A stretch of 64,000 nucleotides of DNA. Origin: Breviolum minutum Mf 1.05b.01. Its lineage: Eukaryota; Sar; Dinophyceae; Suessiales; Symbiodiniaceae. Under the pieces are notes generated by a model. The model was given only the letters and a program-made list of their open reading frames with translations, searched no databases and was not told the DNA's origin. Positions 1 to 11,829 of this stretch are shown in pieces. The number at the start of each line of letters is the position of its first letter. Position 1 is the first letter of the stretch. The position numbers and the translations under genes are program-made. Location of the stretch: contig DF241043.1 in the NCBI GenBank assembly GCA_000507305.1, positions 1 through 64,000 of the forward strand, written 5' to 3'.

Positions 1-496
1 GTGCAACAAATCGCAATGATCCTACTCTACTCAGCGCTTTTCAGCTATTCAACTATAGCGACTCCTAACATCCTAATCCTAAAAGGATCCTAAAGGCCTA
101 CACCCTACTTCCTTCGGTGCCATCGCAACTGTCCGTCGGCGGCCATTTTTTTCAGGTTGGTTGCCCGGGGCTCTTCAGTGTTTTTTCTTTGTTGTACTTG
201 AAGGGCGGAAAGGAGCAAGGAAATTGAGCCTTGACTTGTAACATGAAACGATCCTGCTATTTTGAACTATTGGGAATATAAAAAGGATCATATATGACAT
301 GAAGCAATATACAGCACTAATGGGCATATCTCACTTAAATTCCTATCCAACAAATCCGTGTCAATGCGCAAATTGCGCCAAAAGAGCCCAAGGATGACCC
401 GGGGCAGACTGGGAACAGTCCGTGGCCGAAATCCGCGGAACAGTTCGTGGCTTCACCAAATCCTCAGTAGTTGCTGCGATATGATGCGATGCATAG

Positions 497-590
497 CCCT
501 GAAAATAGGCCATCCCAAAAGGAAGTTTTATCTTCCAACTATTGATTTTGAGGGGCTGTTATGAGTTGTTAGTGTAATTTTCGGGTGGGT
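497..590. repeat. MITE-like family A, truncated copy
   Basis: The segment holds the internal and right-hand part of family A: an internal CCTGAAAATAGG block, the TCTTCCAACT segment, and a right end of the form GTTAGTGTAATTTTCGGGTGGG. The left terminus found in complete copies (3661, 11125) is missing or unrecognisable. Confidence 0.55.
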
Positions 591-1153
591 CTGATGAATG
601 GATGATATGGATTTAAATCTTAAAGCTGGATGGTGCCTAAAACTTATTTCCATTATATTTCCATCTATGATTCCCAAGTTACTAAAACAAAGCCAACAAC
701 GAATCTTCAGTTTGAAACACTTTCGAGGAATCAGGGCATGAACCACCAAAGCTGGTTCAGTTACTTCAGCTGCATGGCATTTTTTTTTGTGGAGATGGTT
801 GGCCCCCCTACAAAAAACACACCGACTCCATTCATCTATTTTCCTTTGATAGATGCGGCAATCCGTAGGACTTTTTCTTGAGAATAGTGTGGAACAGCAA
901 AACTTAAAGACAAATCAATGACGGGTGAGAGGGTTAGGTACATTCAGCCAGAATGCGTTCGGTATATGGTATACGTCAGATCCAACTTGACTGAGTGTCT
1001 AAATTAAATGTTTTGGCAAACTATAGGCACATCACAAATGAACTTCAAAGGAATAACTCATATATGTTCAATAGGGATATCACGGGGCTCTTCAACGCAG
1101 TGATCTTCTTTCTGTTTCTGCCTGGAAATGACCCCAATGCTAAGGCCAAGGCT

Positions 1154-1178
1154 CAGGAGAAGCAATTTGCTTCTCCTG
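1154..1178. repeat. Perfect 12-bp hairpin
   Basis: CAGGAGAAGCAA is followed, after one T, by its exact reverse complement TTGCTTCTCCTG. The arms are perfect over 12 bp. No flanking terminator, element end or gene boundary explains it. Confidence 0.8.
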
Positions 1179-1864
1179 CTCAATAAGATGAGCAAAAATA
1201 CTCCTGAACGTCGCAGGAGGTCTACAGGATTTTCAAGGTTGGAGGTGTCAAGCGACCTTGGAGAGAAGGAGAAGGTCGGGACTGTGGAACCAACATATCG
1301 ACATGAAGAAAAAAGTCAAAAGGACGTAACCTGGACAACCAGTTGGTGAACACATTTTGCCGCAAGAATTGGGAAGGTTGGAGAGCTGCAAATGATGTGA
1401 TATTCACTATATTTTCAATTACCGGTGGAGGCTTTGCCCGGCAACCATACTTCATGAATCCCTAAAGGGTGACCTTGTCTTTGTTCAAGTAGCAACAGTG
1501 AGGAGTTTGAAAAAATACGACAAGTAAATGACAGCCTACAATACATCTGTCTGTAGTACATCTATGGGCAGCGCATAAATGCGTGAATATAAAAGACAAT
1601 AACATTTATATAGCCTTTAGCATCATCAAACATGTAAAAGTATGCGCAAACATAAACTAAGTAATATATACACATACGGTCACGTACGTATATATACAAT
1701 CAATATGAAGAAACACGTGTATATCTAATAATTATATAACAATGAAATATGCATACAGTACATAAAAACATGACACACAGTCACATGGTGGTTGTTAAAT
1801 TGCGTGTAAACAAAGTATGTTTGAAGTACAAATACATACAAGCAAACCATCATCATACCGTTAC

Positions 1865-1947
1865 CTCTCTCAGCACCCTCGATGTCCCTATCCCTAGACT
1901 CCCTGCTGTCCTTCCGTACGTGACGAGCCTCACGTGCCTTGGGGTTT
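1865..1947 (-). CDS. Coding exon, Arg/Asp-rich, function unknown
   Basis: The exon lies between a pyrimidine-rich acceptor (CTTCCCTCAAG) and a GT donor (AGAGAG/GTAACG). It translates in phase to a charged segment containing KAREARHVRKDSRESRDRD. The frame is open across all 83 bases and leaves one base at the 3' end. RD-type composition is common in RNA-associated or nuclear proteins, but that is only suggestive. Neighbouring exons of the same gene were not identified. Confidence 0.5.
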
Positions 1948-2570
1948 CTTGAGGGAAGCGTTTTTTTTTGCATCCATGATTATCTATTGGCATCCATGAT
2001 ATCCATTGATATCCCATATTGGATCCTGAAACAGCTGATGTATGTCGAAAAAAAAGGTTCAAGAAAATGATTCTTAAAGGCATCCTACTGGTTGTTTAAG
2101 CAGCACTTTCATGATCATTGCCAAGATTTGGTGCCACTATCAAAGATCGTTCAACGACTATGGATCCTGCTGAAACCATGAAAAGGATATGAACGTCATT
2201 GTGAAAGTTCAGAGCTTTGACAATTTTCTTGACAATACACCCAAACCTGCTTCTAAACTGTTACATAGGACGAACCAACTTTGGGGGAGGGCCATTTAAC
2301 CATGAAGCATACAGTCTGGAAGATGAAATCACTGGCAACTTTGAGCTGCAAACATGGCCATGATCACTGGTACCGTTTTAGCATGCTGCCAACATACATG
2401 CCTCCAAAACACAAATTTTGCAAGATAAAATGGCTCATCATGTCTATCTATACATCCATAAATAAAACTTCTGTACATATAGTTACATGTAAATAATGAA
2501 ATACATGTGTACGGATATATATATATATACATAATATCATGTTGTCTATATACATAACTAGATATATATG

Positions 2571-4442
2571 TTAGTCTTTAGTGGTTGTAGATGTCCGACC
2601 GTCAAACCAGTGATTCTCCCAAGGTATGTCTATTAATGGAATCCAAGTCACTTTGGCTTTCTTCCTCAACTTCACTTCACCTTTCAGGCGAACAAACAGC
2701 CAATGTGTTGACAAAACGCAAAACACGAAGTCCAACACGACATGGTCATTCATCCTCTGGACAGCATGCCCAACAAGATTCTGTACCAATAGTCGTCCAC
2801 TTCAGTACTTCCATGATCTCAAAAACAAGCATGAAAATCACTCAGCGCCTTTGACAACTCATTATTCGACATTGAAATTGAATCTGAAGTGCTAATTACT
2901 GCCCCTTCTCTGCTTTGTTGACACATCAAAGTATGTGCTTACGTGCCTGGGGGGCACAAGTGACAGCGGCCGCAGCTCCTCCCATTGTGGCCTAGGGCGA
3001 GGCAATCCCTGACCTTCTGAAAGGCAACCGCAATCAACTGTCATGCAAGACCAGCTTCTGGCAAAAAAAAGTCAATCAGTCAATCGCATCTTTTCGAGTT
3101 TCAAAATTGAAATGTCTTGTATAGATACTGCATGTCATACCATGATGCCATTGGACCCATGGAGACCTGCTTGTCTTTTCATTGGCACCAATCCCACTAA
3201 GCTTCCTGACAACCCTGTGGCTTCCAGACCCAAGCACATGGGCTACAAGTTCCTGGTGTAAGTTGAGGATATGAACGACACAACGCGTGAAACCCGTTTT
3301 ATCAACCTCTGGTTTTTGCAAGCAAAGACTATTTTTCTAAACACATGTTTTTTGAAAATGAGCTTTGTTCAAACCGAGCGTGTTCCCAGTTTTGAAAGTT
3401 CTAATTTGAAGTAACAGCACCTTTTGAGCATCTGAGCGTGTGAACTATCATCTTTCACCAACCTCTAACTTGTCTGGAAAAATATCGGACAGTTTCAATT
3501 AAAGCCCATTCCCAGTCCACCATTTTTTAAAAACATCTTTCAGTCAAGATCATTCACCTAAGGTCATGAAATCAGATTCTGGGATGCAAATCCATGAAAA
3601 AAAATACCTCTACCTGCTTTTCAAGCGACTCTTTTTTCAGCTCCCAGCAACCGGTTCAACACTACACCCCGGAAGATTAACATGGAACATAATCATGGAG
3701 GCCTGGAAGATCATTTTCCTTTCTAAATGGGTGATTTGTAGGTTCCATGTTAATCTTCCAGGGTGTAGTTTCAATGTCGACTTCATTTTTGACCTGAAAA
3801 TTCACCCACCGGTACCTTTGGCATGGAGCAAAGAACCAAGGGAAGGCAAATCTGTGCTGGGAGCCTCGGCCTGAAATCTGCCGACAGCGGTTGGGGGTGT
3901 ACCGGGGTGCCACATGGAGTGCTATCTTTCATAGGAAAAAATGGTTACTTTTTGATACTATTTACACCCCCGAAAACTAACATGTCCCCTAAAAAGGGAC
4001 TATTTCAATAGGAAATGCATCTTCCAACCATCATTTTTTAGGGGGGTATTATATATTATATTTATAACATGTTTATGAAGTTCTCCAAGTATCCCCTGCA
4101 CTAACAATTGCAAGGTTGCTCTACTCTTCGAAAAGGCAGCACCTAAAAAGTACACCAGAACAAAAAACATATGAATTCCAGGAAAAAAGGACAAACGCCG
4201 ATGAAGCTGGAAAAGGAAATCGTCCAAACAAAACGGCAAAGGGTACATGTTACCTTTAAAAATCCCTGAAATTTAACAAAGTTCCTGGAAAAAAAAGTGC
4301 CCTTCCAACAGTCATTCAACCCAGGCAGCAACTGCGAGTTTTGATGGGTCTGTGCCAGGTATCTCCAGTTGCCCTGAGCCTCCCAGCCAAAATCTCCACT
4401 TGTTCCGCAGCCACGCCGCTGTGGATGCGTGGGCAGGAACAC
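2571..4442 (-). CDS. CCCH zinc-finger protein (gene 1), five exons
   Basis: Five exons join in phase: 4321-4442, 3816-3870, 3211-3252, 2947-2991 and 2571-2680, ending in TAA. The second exon carries LPSLGSLLHAKG. The third and fourth together form one finger, C-AWVWKPQG-C-HNGRS-C-GRC-H, which fits C-x8-C-x5-C-x3-H. It continues with HLCPPGEVKLRKKAK. Introns are GT-AG except the last, which is GC-AG (CCCCCAG/GCACGT). One splice falls inside the second ligand cysteine (T/GC). MITE-like copies lie in the first and second introns. CCCH fingers usually bind single-stranded RNA; this role is inferred. The start exon was not found, and the first exon is the least certain. Confidence 0.72.
3661..3769. 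repeat. MITE-like family A, complete copy
   Basis: Terminal inverted repeats of 28 bp match at 27 positions: ACTACACCCCGGAAGATTAA at the left and the reverse complement of ACTACACCCTGGAAGATTAA at the right, both followed inward by CATGGAAC. The 109-bp unit sits inside an intron of zinc-finger gene 1. No coding capacity. Confidence 0.85.
3964..4049. repeat. MITE-like family A, degenerate copy
   Basis: The left end ACACCCCCGAAAACTAACATG and the internal GCATCTTCCAACCATCATTT block match family A; the right end is reduced to TTTTTAGGGGGGTATT. It lies in the first intron of zinc-finger gene 1. Confidence 0.65.
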
Positions 4443-4997
4443 CTGTAGCCCATACGAAAAACAGGATTTGGTATGCACTTGTCGTGTGTTGCCTCATTTT
4501 TCTCATGGAATTTGTGTCAAATGAGATGGGCCGAATACACTTCCCAGCAACAAAATTGCATTTCCCGGAGATTGTTATTTTCCTTGTTGCAACAACTTTC
4601 CCGGAATCCTAGCATCGCGATGGCACAAAAATCCGGAAAGTTCTGCAAGCTCTTTCATGAAACCCAACTAAACACCCCGTGTACATGTCCATAGCACGTG
4701 TCCATCGTAGCTGGCTTACCGCACCCTATTACCACTGCATCTCTCGGAGGTCATTTCTCTACTGCCAAGGAAACATGACGTGAAATTATATAGTGTGAAG
4801 TGCATCCAAATTGAATCTAAGGTATGTCTAAAAAGTCCACCAATCAATATGTTTACACATGCGCACCTACTGGTGCTGCATACATCCAGATATACATTTA
4901 TGTATATATATATAAATGATATCAAATGATACCAAAACATATGTGCACATGGATTCGAAACACATCCTAAATGATATGTATAACTACTATATTGACA

Positions 4998-5161
4998 TCA
5001 CATACACAAGAAGACATTGTTAATAACTTCCACCAAGCATTTGCAGCTCAGGCACTTGTTGGTCCCACACAAAATACATGGCACTGTGCCATGCACGACA
5101 CCCACAACGTCTCCGTCACCGTCGTCTGTCACGGCACGAAATTCAGCTGCGCAAAGGTGAC
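4998..5161 (-). CDS. Possible coding exon, cysteine-rich
   Basis: After an acceptor TTTGCAAAG, a frame of 54 codons is open to a stop at 4998. It contains DGDGDVVGVVHGTVPCILCG and further cysteines. The stretch VVGVVHGTVPCILC resembles the SVGSxxHGxGxCxPC entry of the local zinc-finger family, but the tryptophans and the rest of the finger are absent. It may be a diverged unit or an unrelated exon. Confidence 0.3.
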
Positions 5162-5226
5162 CTTTGCAAAGCGATGGGTTGATGTTGGTTAGCTCCATTG
5201 GTAATACAGCATGCGACATTATTTAT

Positions 5227-5335
5227 GGAGGTTTCCTAAAATGGTGGGTTTCCCCCAACAAACCCATGGGTTTTCCTACTACAAATGATCATTTTGGGGT
5301 GTTAAATGGGGGTACCACCATTTAAGGAAACACCC
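5227..5335. repeat. MITE-like family B
   Basis: Imperfect inverted termini, GGTTTCCTAAAATGGTGGGT at the left and the reverse complement of GTGTTTCCTTAAATGGTGGT at the right, enclose a GC-poor core with TACTACAAATGATCATTTTG. A second copy lies at 63092-63194. Confidence 0.75.
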
Positions 5336-6979
5336 ATATGTCATAATTTAAAATAGAAAAATAGTATAACAGCATAGACCCCAAATAGCATTGAAAAGTA
5401 CCATTCGATTTTCCGTAATTTGTTTCAAGCCGATTCAAAACATTCATGTTCTTATATATATATATAAAGATTTTTCAGGGCAAGAAACAAACATGAATAC
5501 AAACATATCATATAACTAAACATAAACAAACATGCGTGTGTACAAAAAAATAAATGTTTCCTTGACAGGATAGATGATGCATGCACTGTGGGTTGTACAC
5601 CAACATGTTGGTTTAAGACTCCTTTACGAGTCTAGGTGCTGGATGGAAAAAGAATAGGGCATGTTATGACGCTGTGAACTTCGCTTTTTTTAAACATCGA
5701 TAACATCACACGGTCTACTTTATGAAGCAAAGCAGCGCCAACCACAAAATACAAGTTTTGCATCATTACATTGAAGAAACCAGTTGCCCCCCAAAACAGA
5801 TCCAAAAAATCTGCGCACACTCACCCCTACACACCATCAACTGAACATCGGACGACACCTCGGACGACTCCCTGCACGACAGCCCCCCCCCCCNAAAAAG
5901 TCTGCGAACCCTTACCTCTATACTTGAAGGAAGAACCCTTATAGCTGAAGCTATTTGGGGAAAAATATAAACATATATTATATCGTAAATAAACAATTTG
6001 TGTATATATACAAAATATATACAAATATATAATATATATATATATTGCTCTTCAATTTAATTCAAACCCCGGAAGCCTAATTTTTGTTGAACTATTCTTT
6101 GCTTTTTTAAACGTTTGGCTTGATATGACAACTTAACAACTTTATGGGAAAACCTGCAGCTCAGATCCGCCTTGCAAAAATCTGCCAGCAAACCCCAACG
6201 CGAGCAACAACAGCAAACACCATTGTGTGATTGTTGTGTTCACATGTATGCACTCATAAATATATATATATATATATACAAATATGTGATTATTATCATT
6301 TTATATGGTATCACATCATGGGCTTCTTCATAGCCCTTCACATTTCACCATGACATGTTTCATCATGTTGTATTCCACCACTTTCCTACCTTCCACCTCC
6401 ATCAAAGCTGAGGGACATTTGTCACATTGGGGTCCTTTTGGACAACCTTCTGGCGTGAAGGCATCCGGACACAAGGTGCACTCCTCAGCTGATTGGCCAT
6501 GATTCGTGTCAGGAAGTTTTTTATAAGTTTGAGAGAAAAAAAAAGCATCCTGAAAAGAGACGGTGGGCGTTGATAATGTTTGTAATGTATCGCCTTTAAT
6601 ACTGGGAAAAGAAACTTTCCTGAAAGGAAGTTTGGAAGCTCTTCAAATCTAGCACGTTTGGGCTCTTATGGAGACATGACATGCCGTTGCACTGGAAATT
6701 GAACTCCAAAACTGCATGATGGTTTTGGAAAGCCCACCCAGCTATACAGTAGGTGTATTCTGAGTGAATACTATTGTAGTTATATATGCGTGTAAATTCA
6801 AATGTATAATAACTGTACTCGACGATACCTATTCATCTTCAAATATGTCCATTCAACTATAACAAAATCAAAACCATGAAAACATTCCCTTCCACAGTCC
6901 AAAAGGTAAAGGTATGAGACTATCACTTGTTGCAAAACTCGGTGGTGTTGATATCACTCTGGACTCTAAAACGAGCATC
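5336..6979. other. No convincing exon
   Basis: AT-rich sequence with (TA)n tracts near 5460, 6025 and 6260 and a poly-C run with one N at about 5894. Near 6690-6740 the plus strand has a stretch (GCACTGG...TGGTTTTGGAAAGCCC) that looks like a decayed copy of the zinc-finger entry, but it cannot be read through. Confidence 0.4.
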
Positions 6980-7074
6980 CCCAGTGCTGTGCTTGGCAGA
7001 TCCCACAGACCCCAGTGCCGGCACATTGGATGCTGGTGGCACTGGCGCTGGTGGGGTCAGCTCTGGTTCAAGAC
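6980..7074 (-). CDS. Zinc-finger family linker exon (partial unit)
   Basis: After a strong acceptor (CGCCCTCCCCCAG) the frame reads a proline-rich linker (LTPPAPVPPASNVPAL) and then GSVGSAKHSTG, the block that precedes every CCCH finger in this window. The following exon with CxPCAWFW was not found downstream on the minus strand; readthrough meets a stop at about 6923. It may be a second unit of the gene at 7537-9484 whose finger has decayed, or its donor may be non-canonical (GGG/GATG). Confidence 0.55.
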
Positions 7075-7536
7075 CTGGGGGAGGGCGCCAAAGCACTGGT
7101 TCCTGGCGGCGCGCTTACGAGTGACGAATGGCAAATCCGCTCCTAACCTGAAAGAAACATCATGTAAAGGATAACTTTTACTGTTCTCAACTGACATGGA
7201 AGGATGTCCTATTGGAACAGAATGGTATTTCAAAGCTCTTGACTCTTTGCCATTTTCATCTTGTGCAATTGACATGCAGTCTGGAAGGCTGGAAGGCAGG
7301 CATCAACACTGTGACAAAGTGCGTCAAAGCTGGCTCTGCGTGCATATCCAAAAACATCAATGCATGAAAAACCTGTATGCAAAGTCAAGAAAACCATCTC
7401 TTCATTTCACGAATGAATGGCAAGCATATTGCATGGCAAAATGCATTCTACATCTCAAACGACAAAATTCAACAGCAATGAGATTCCCCCTCTCCCATCT
7501 CCGCATTTTTTTTGAAAAAAACATCCATATCATATC

Positions 7537-9484
7537 TTAAAATTCATGAAATCTTCGGTCAAACCCTCCCACACAGTGCCGGAAGTGGTGCTCCTCTTTG
7601 GATGGCGCAGGCACACGGAGTGTGCTTGTCGTACTACGCCAGGCTGCCATCTTGGCTTGTCGGCGACTCTTCGACTCACCGGCAGGGCCTGAGCGAGTCC
7701 AGGGAAAATGGACGGATCCCGGCTCACAGTGGCAGCCACAACGTTTGGTAGGAAAAAGGTGAAATCTTTACTGGATCTTTAGTTTATTCACTTCCCTCAA
7801 CTAACACAATATGGGGTAGTGATTAATAACCCCCCCAAAACAATTGAGGGAAGTGATTAAACTTTTTTCAGTTGATTCTGAAGAGAATCTTTATGTGCGA
7901 TTGATTCTTGATAGGTAAATGTATTGCGGATTATGTACTGGATTTCGTATTGGAAAATGTACTGGAGATTCTGGATTGGATCACTGGCTGCATTTGCTTT
8001 CTTTTCGTTTTCGTTCACTTCATTTCATTTCCTTTCACTTCCTAATTACTTATCTAGAAAAACGTTGGACATGAAAGGAGCTAAAATGAATAGGGAATGA
8101 ATAGGAAATGAATAAGACTTGAACAGGACATGAATAGGAAATGCATAAGAAATGGAGAAGAATTGAATAGGAATGAATAAGACTTGAATAGGAAATCAAT
8201 AAGAAATGAATAGGAAATGGTTGGCCACCCAGGCCCACAACTTTATTTACTACCCCTTTATTAATAACTTTTTTGGTGATTTGTGGAGCACCCTCTTTCC
8301 CAATTGATTTGGGGCTTGAAATTGATAGTTTTTAAATAAGGGATTGATAAGAAACAAATCCTTTGTTTTTGGGAATTTTGGTAAATTTCTCAGGTCAAAG
8401 GCAATGAAAAGAAATGAATGAAAATGACAAGGAAATGAATAGGAAAGAAAAATAGGAATGAATCAGAAATGAACAAGAAGTGAATAGGAAATGAATAGGA
8501 TCATCAAAACCATACAGCTTTTGGAATAGAAATTGATCAAAATGTGAGGTTTCAAAAGGGATAAAAACATAGTCACAAAACAGCCCCAAACAGTTGGACC
8601 ACTTTATTTACTACCCCCCTTTATTAATCACTTCAGGAAGTGAGCCCACTTTATTCACTACCCGTTTATAAATCGCGTTTCGCCAGATTACTAAGTTGAA
8701 ATTGATGGACATCTACAGGGCAATGTCTTTGAAAGTGGGTTCAGTGATATATGATTGGATATAACGGCGTAACACATGCCATGATCAAACTAGTTCAAAT
8801 CTATCTGGCTCCACAGTTTGCATTTCATGGAAAAAGGCCAAACCAAGCCATCTCAAATAGTAGAAAATCAACCTTTGACCTATATACCCTGATCTGAATT
8901 ATTCATGTAGTGAGTGCCTCGATGATTAAAAACACAACAACAAAAGCTTTCACCTTTTTATGTTGTTTCTGGGTGTAGCAAACATATTTGAGAAGTTCTT
9001 GCCCTATTTAGACAGTAATCAATGGCCATTTCGCCAAGCAACACATGTGACAGTGACCACAATCTGCTCCATTGTTGCATCCCTGGTTGCCGGAAGGGAT
9101 GCAGCTTTGCATGCATTTGCATACCAATTGCTAGATGCCAACGGCGTTCATCCATGTCTGTGTCCTTTGTTTGTCTGCCATGCCCTCCGACGAATCTATC
9201 TTTCTTTAAAAGGAAATAATAAGCAACTAAACTATGTAGCCAATCGAGTAGGAATGTTGCCACGAAGACTTTGTGATAGCGTGTGATAGATCTTTGCCAG
9301 AATCATTTTCTGAAAGCCTTCTACTCTTTTCGTGCCACATGTGTTTTTTTTTGGGGGGGGGAATCAAAATCCAGGACAAGTCTATATCCATCCCACCCTC
9401 TTCTTTTTTCCTCAGGCCCTGCCTGCGGCTTCCAAAACCAGGCACAAGGTTTGCAAGTTCCCGTCCCATGAAGGATAGACCCCA
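7537..9484 (-). CDS. CCCH zinc-finger protein (gene 2), three exons
   Basis: Exons at 9423-9484, 9043-9082 and 7537-7688 join in phase. The first starts after CTTTTCTTCAG and encodes GSILHGTGTCKPCAWFWKPQ. A GC-AG intron follows (CCGCAG/GCAGGG to AACCAG/GGATGC). The second exon gives GCNNGADCGHCHM and ends inside a cysteine codon (T/GC) at a GT donor. The third continues CPAGESKSRRQAKMA and stays open to TAA at 7537. The finger fits C-x8-C-x5-C-x3-H. The 1354-bp second intron contains a large repeat block. The 5' end was not found. RNA binding is inferred from the finger class. Confidence 0.7.
7781..7863. repeat. Short inverted-repeat element
   Basis: AGTTTATTCACTTCCCTCAA at the left and the reverse complement of AGTTTAATCACTTCCCTCAA at the right match at 19 of 20 positions and enclose 43 bp. 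Related pieces (CTTTATTTACTACCCC, TTATTAATCACTTC) recur near 8240, 8600 and 8650, suggesting a composite repeat of about 0.9 kb. Confidence 0.7.
8083..8222. repeat. Degenerate minisatellite
   Basis: Repeated variants of GAATAGGAAATGAATAAG run through this interval; a shorter array of the same type lies at about 8400-8505. The arrays sit inside the second intron of zinc-finger gene 2. Confidence 0.75.
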
Positions 9485-10310
9485 CTGAAGAAAAGGTGCT
9501 TGACACAGTCATTGGCATGGGAGCCTGGATGGCCAAAGGAGTCGCCATTAAGCTCCAAGTCGAAGGAGCCATGATCCCAACAAAATGCTCTAAGTATGTA
9601 AAGGTCCTCCATTCATTATGGGCTACATATGGTATTATGATGAACGATTTAGTAAGTAAATTATGATAAAGCAAGTATATAATATCAAAAAAATACTTTT
9701 GGAAGAACCATCTTTTGCTAGAGAAAATATAAGGAGTAAGGTCCCGAAAAAACAAGCGTTTGACTTTGGTGAACCCAGGATCCATGGCAACATGATGGTA
9801 AGACCCACATGTTTGAGACAAGGACTGGAGCTACAATTTTCCCTTTGATGCAAGTGGTGCAGCTGGCTGAACGGTCAGATTTGCAAAACACAAAGGTTGG
9901 CCAAGGAAGTGAGTGACATGCCAAAAATAGCAGAGTTGAGAACACGTCCAGCGTTGCCAGTGTTTCTTATATGTTTATGCACACTTGGGAACTGCGACTA
10001 GGACATGCTGTCCACACATCCAGCCTGAATAACATCATCCAAGTTCAGTTGATCATCTTCTCCAAAGATCTTCAACTGGTTGCAAAAGATCACCCATGGT
10101 AACCCCACCATGTTTCAAACAGAGATTTTGCCATTCCAGAACAAACTCCACTCCTTTGGGACCAACTCAACCACGTGTGCCGAAAAAAAGCACTCGACGG
10201 AACATGGACATCCATCTAATCATCTATTTCAACAAGTTCCCTCTAAAAATGTTTGCTATCCTTGGTATTACAACATGTTGAACTACCTCTCCACAAAGCC
10301 AACAACAAAG
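9485..10310. other. No convincing exon
   Basis: Upstream of the first recognised exon of zinc-finger gene 2. The missing 5' exons are probably here or beyond the microsatellite. An open frame runs upstream of that exon on the minus strand, but a good acceptor at 9486 argues that it is mostly intron. Confidence 0.4.
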
Positions 10311-10493
10311 GAAACAATAACAACAGCAACAACAACAACAACAAAAAGAACAAGAAGAACAAAAAGAACAAGAAGAACAAAAAGAACAAGAATAACAAGA
10401 AAAACAAGAAGAACAAGAAGAACAAGAAGAACAAGAAGAACAAGAACAAGAACAAGAACAAGAACAAGAACAACAACAACAACAACAACAACA
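10311..10493. repeat. AAC/AAGAAC compound microsatellite
   Basis: (AAC)n tracts flank (AAGAAC)n-like units over about 180 bp. One strand is almost free of T, so frames on both strands are open across it. These give artificial homopolymer-like translations. Confidence 0.95.
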
Positions 10494-11124
10494 GGGTGCC
10501 TCCAAACCCGTAGGTTCCGAATCCCAGCATGGTGCTGGTGGTAGAAGTGCTTCAGTGAAGTTGGGTGCATTCCTGAGGTGAAAAAAATCTGTCATGTTTG
10601 TCACTGAGCAAAATGAATCAACATGAACAATCAACATGAATCAATTCACCTATTTCATTGAGCCTCTTGCAAATCACACATCAATGTATAAACGTAACTT
10701 TTAGGTGATGGAGTCTACGTCTTGGCATTTTCCTGTGTCAGGTCTAAAAGCTTCTCCTGCCAGACCTTGGAGGACTAAGGACTTGGCCCCATCTACAAGG
10801 CAGAAATTTAGACCATGAAATACTGAAATACTCTCTAAGCAATGTTTTATATTACAAGGCTAGTTACAAGGAAACAAAAAAGTAAGTTCAAATGCTATGT
10901 TCAGTACTTAAATGTCTTGTAAAAACCCAAAGCCCCAGAAATTGATGACCGAACCTGTAACACCAATTGGGAAAAATGTGATCCAAATCCCTGGGGAAAA
11001 ATCAAATGATGCACCTTGTAGGCGGCGGCACAGGTGGCAAGGATTTTGTCAACAAAGGCAAGACCTCGTGGAGATGGTGTTTAACGCAAGGAGCGGGTAA
11101 GAGACAGGTTGTATTCATAAATGA

Positions 11125-11229
11125 TACCCCCTGGAAGTTTAACATAGCCCCTGAAAATGAATGGTTGGAAGATGAGTTTCCTTTTGGGAAGGCCTACTGT
11201 CAGGGGCTATGTTAAACTACGGGGAGGTA
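11125..11229. repeat. MITE-like family A, complete copy
   Basis: 30-bp inverted termini match at 26 positions; the inner part GTTTAACATAGCCCCTGA is identical on both sides. The internal TTGGAAGATGAGTTTCC block is shared with the other family A copies. Confidence 0.85.
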
Positions 11230-11280
11230 CATCTATATAAGTCTACTGGATTTAGTAAGATGAGATAAGAAGCAGCTCAC

Positions 11281-11406
11281 CGGCATATCGGGGATTTAAA
11301 ACCAGCAGCTTCACATCTAGCCGGTGTTGCTTCATGCGGACCCTCAAACAACGGAACACCCCCAAGACACACTTGCACAGCTGCCATTTGCCAAGACAAT
11401 TGGAAC
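11281..11406 (-). CDS. Coding exon, function unknown
   Basis: The exon starts after TATGTACCAAG and ends at a near-ideal GT donor (TATGCCG/GTGAGC). The in-phase frame is open over 126 bases and encodes a basic, cysteine-containing segment including LGKWQLCKCVLGVFRC and DVKLLVLNPRYAG. Codon composition and splice sites are convincing. No family recognised, and neighbouring exons are not known. Confidence 0.6.
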
Positions 11407-11767
11407 CTTGGTACATATTACATGTATATATATATATATGAGAGGCTTCTCCCTCCATCATGGAAGTGGAACATGACCAAAGCATTTTTCCAAGCAACTT
11501 ATTGGAAGGATTCATTTCACAACAATCTTGCACTTCTACGACTCCCAGAGAAAGACGTGAACTCCCTTCATGTTCGATTTGTTTTTAGTTCTAACTACTG
11601 TGGATTGCTTTAACCCAGCATCGTCCGGATGGGGAATCAACTGCCCTCCACTCAGGATTTTGATCGCACAAAATCGAACCAAGTCGCCTCTGGATATGGT
11701 TTCGCAGCAAACGAGCTCCTCACCTCACTTTCGAACCTCAAGTCTGGAGCAATCAGTAAAACACGAT

Positions 11768-11822
11768 GATGATGGTGGTGGTGATGATGATGATGATGAT
11801 AATGATGATCTCGGTGATGATC
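11768..11822. repeat. GAT trinucleotide repeat
   Basis: An imperfect (GAT)n/(GGT)n tract. A plus-strand frame reads through it as a poly-Asp run, but there is no splice or family support for that frame. Confidence 0.85.
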
Positions 11823-11829
11823 TTGGTGT

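Larger units (their letters stand above)
1..1864. other. Mostly unresolved sequence
   Basis: No exon with convincing splice sites was found here apart from the repeats listed separately. Short open frames exist on both strands (for example a basic frame at 1128-1349 on the plus strand and a frame ending in RLTPPTLKIL on the minus strand after a good acceptor near 1256), but none could be tied to a gene. The right part, 1560-1760, is AT-rich with TA-type microsatellite sequence. Confidence 0.4.

Noticed and set aside
3566..3874. 102-codon plus-strand ORF
   Set aside because: It runs through a MITE-like element and is antisense to a zinc-finger exon.
9321..9821. 166-codon minus-strand ORF taken as one protein
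   Set aside because: It contains a real finger exon (9423-9484), but a strong acceptor precedes it and a GC donor follows; the rest is intron.
10080..10637. Long frames on both strands over the AAC/AAGAAC repeat
   Set aside because: They exist only because the repeat lacks stops; translations are simple repeats and both strands are open.
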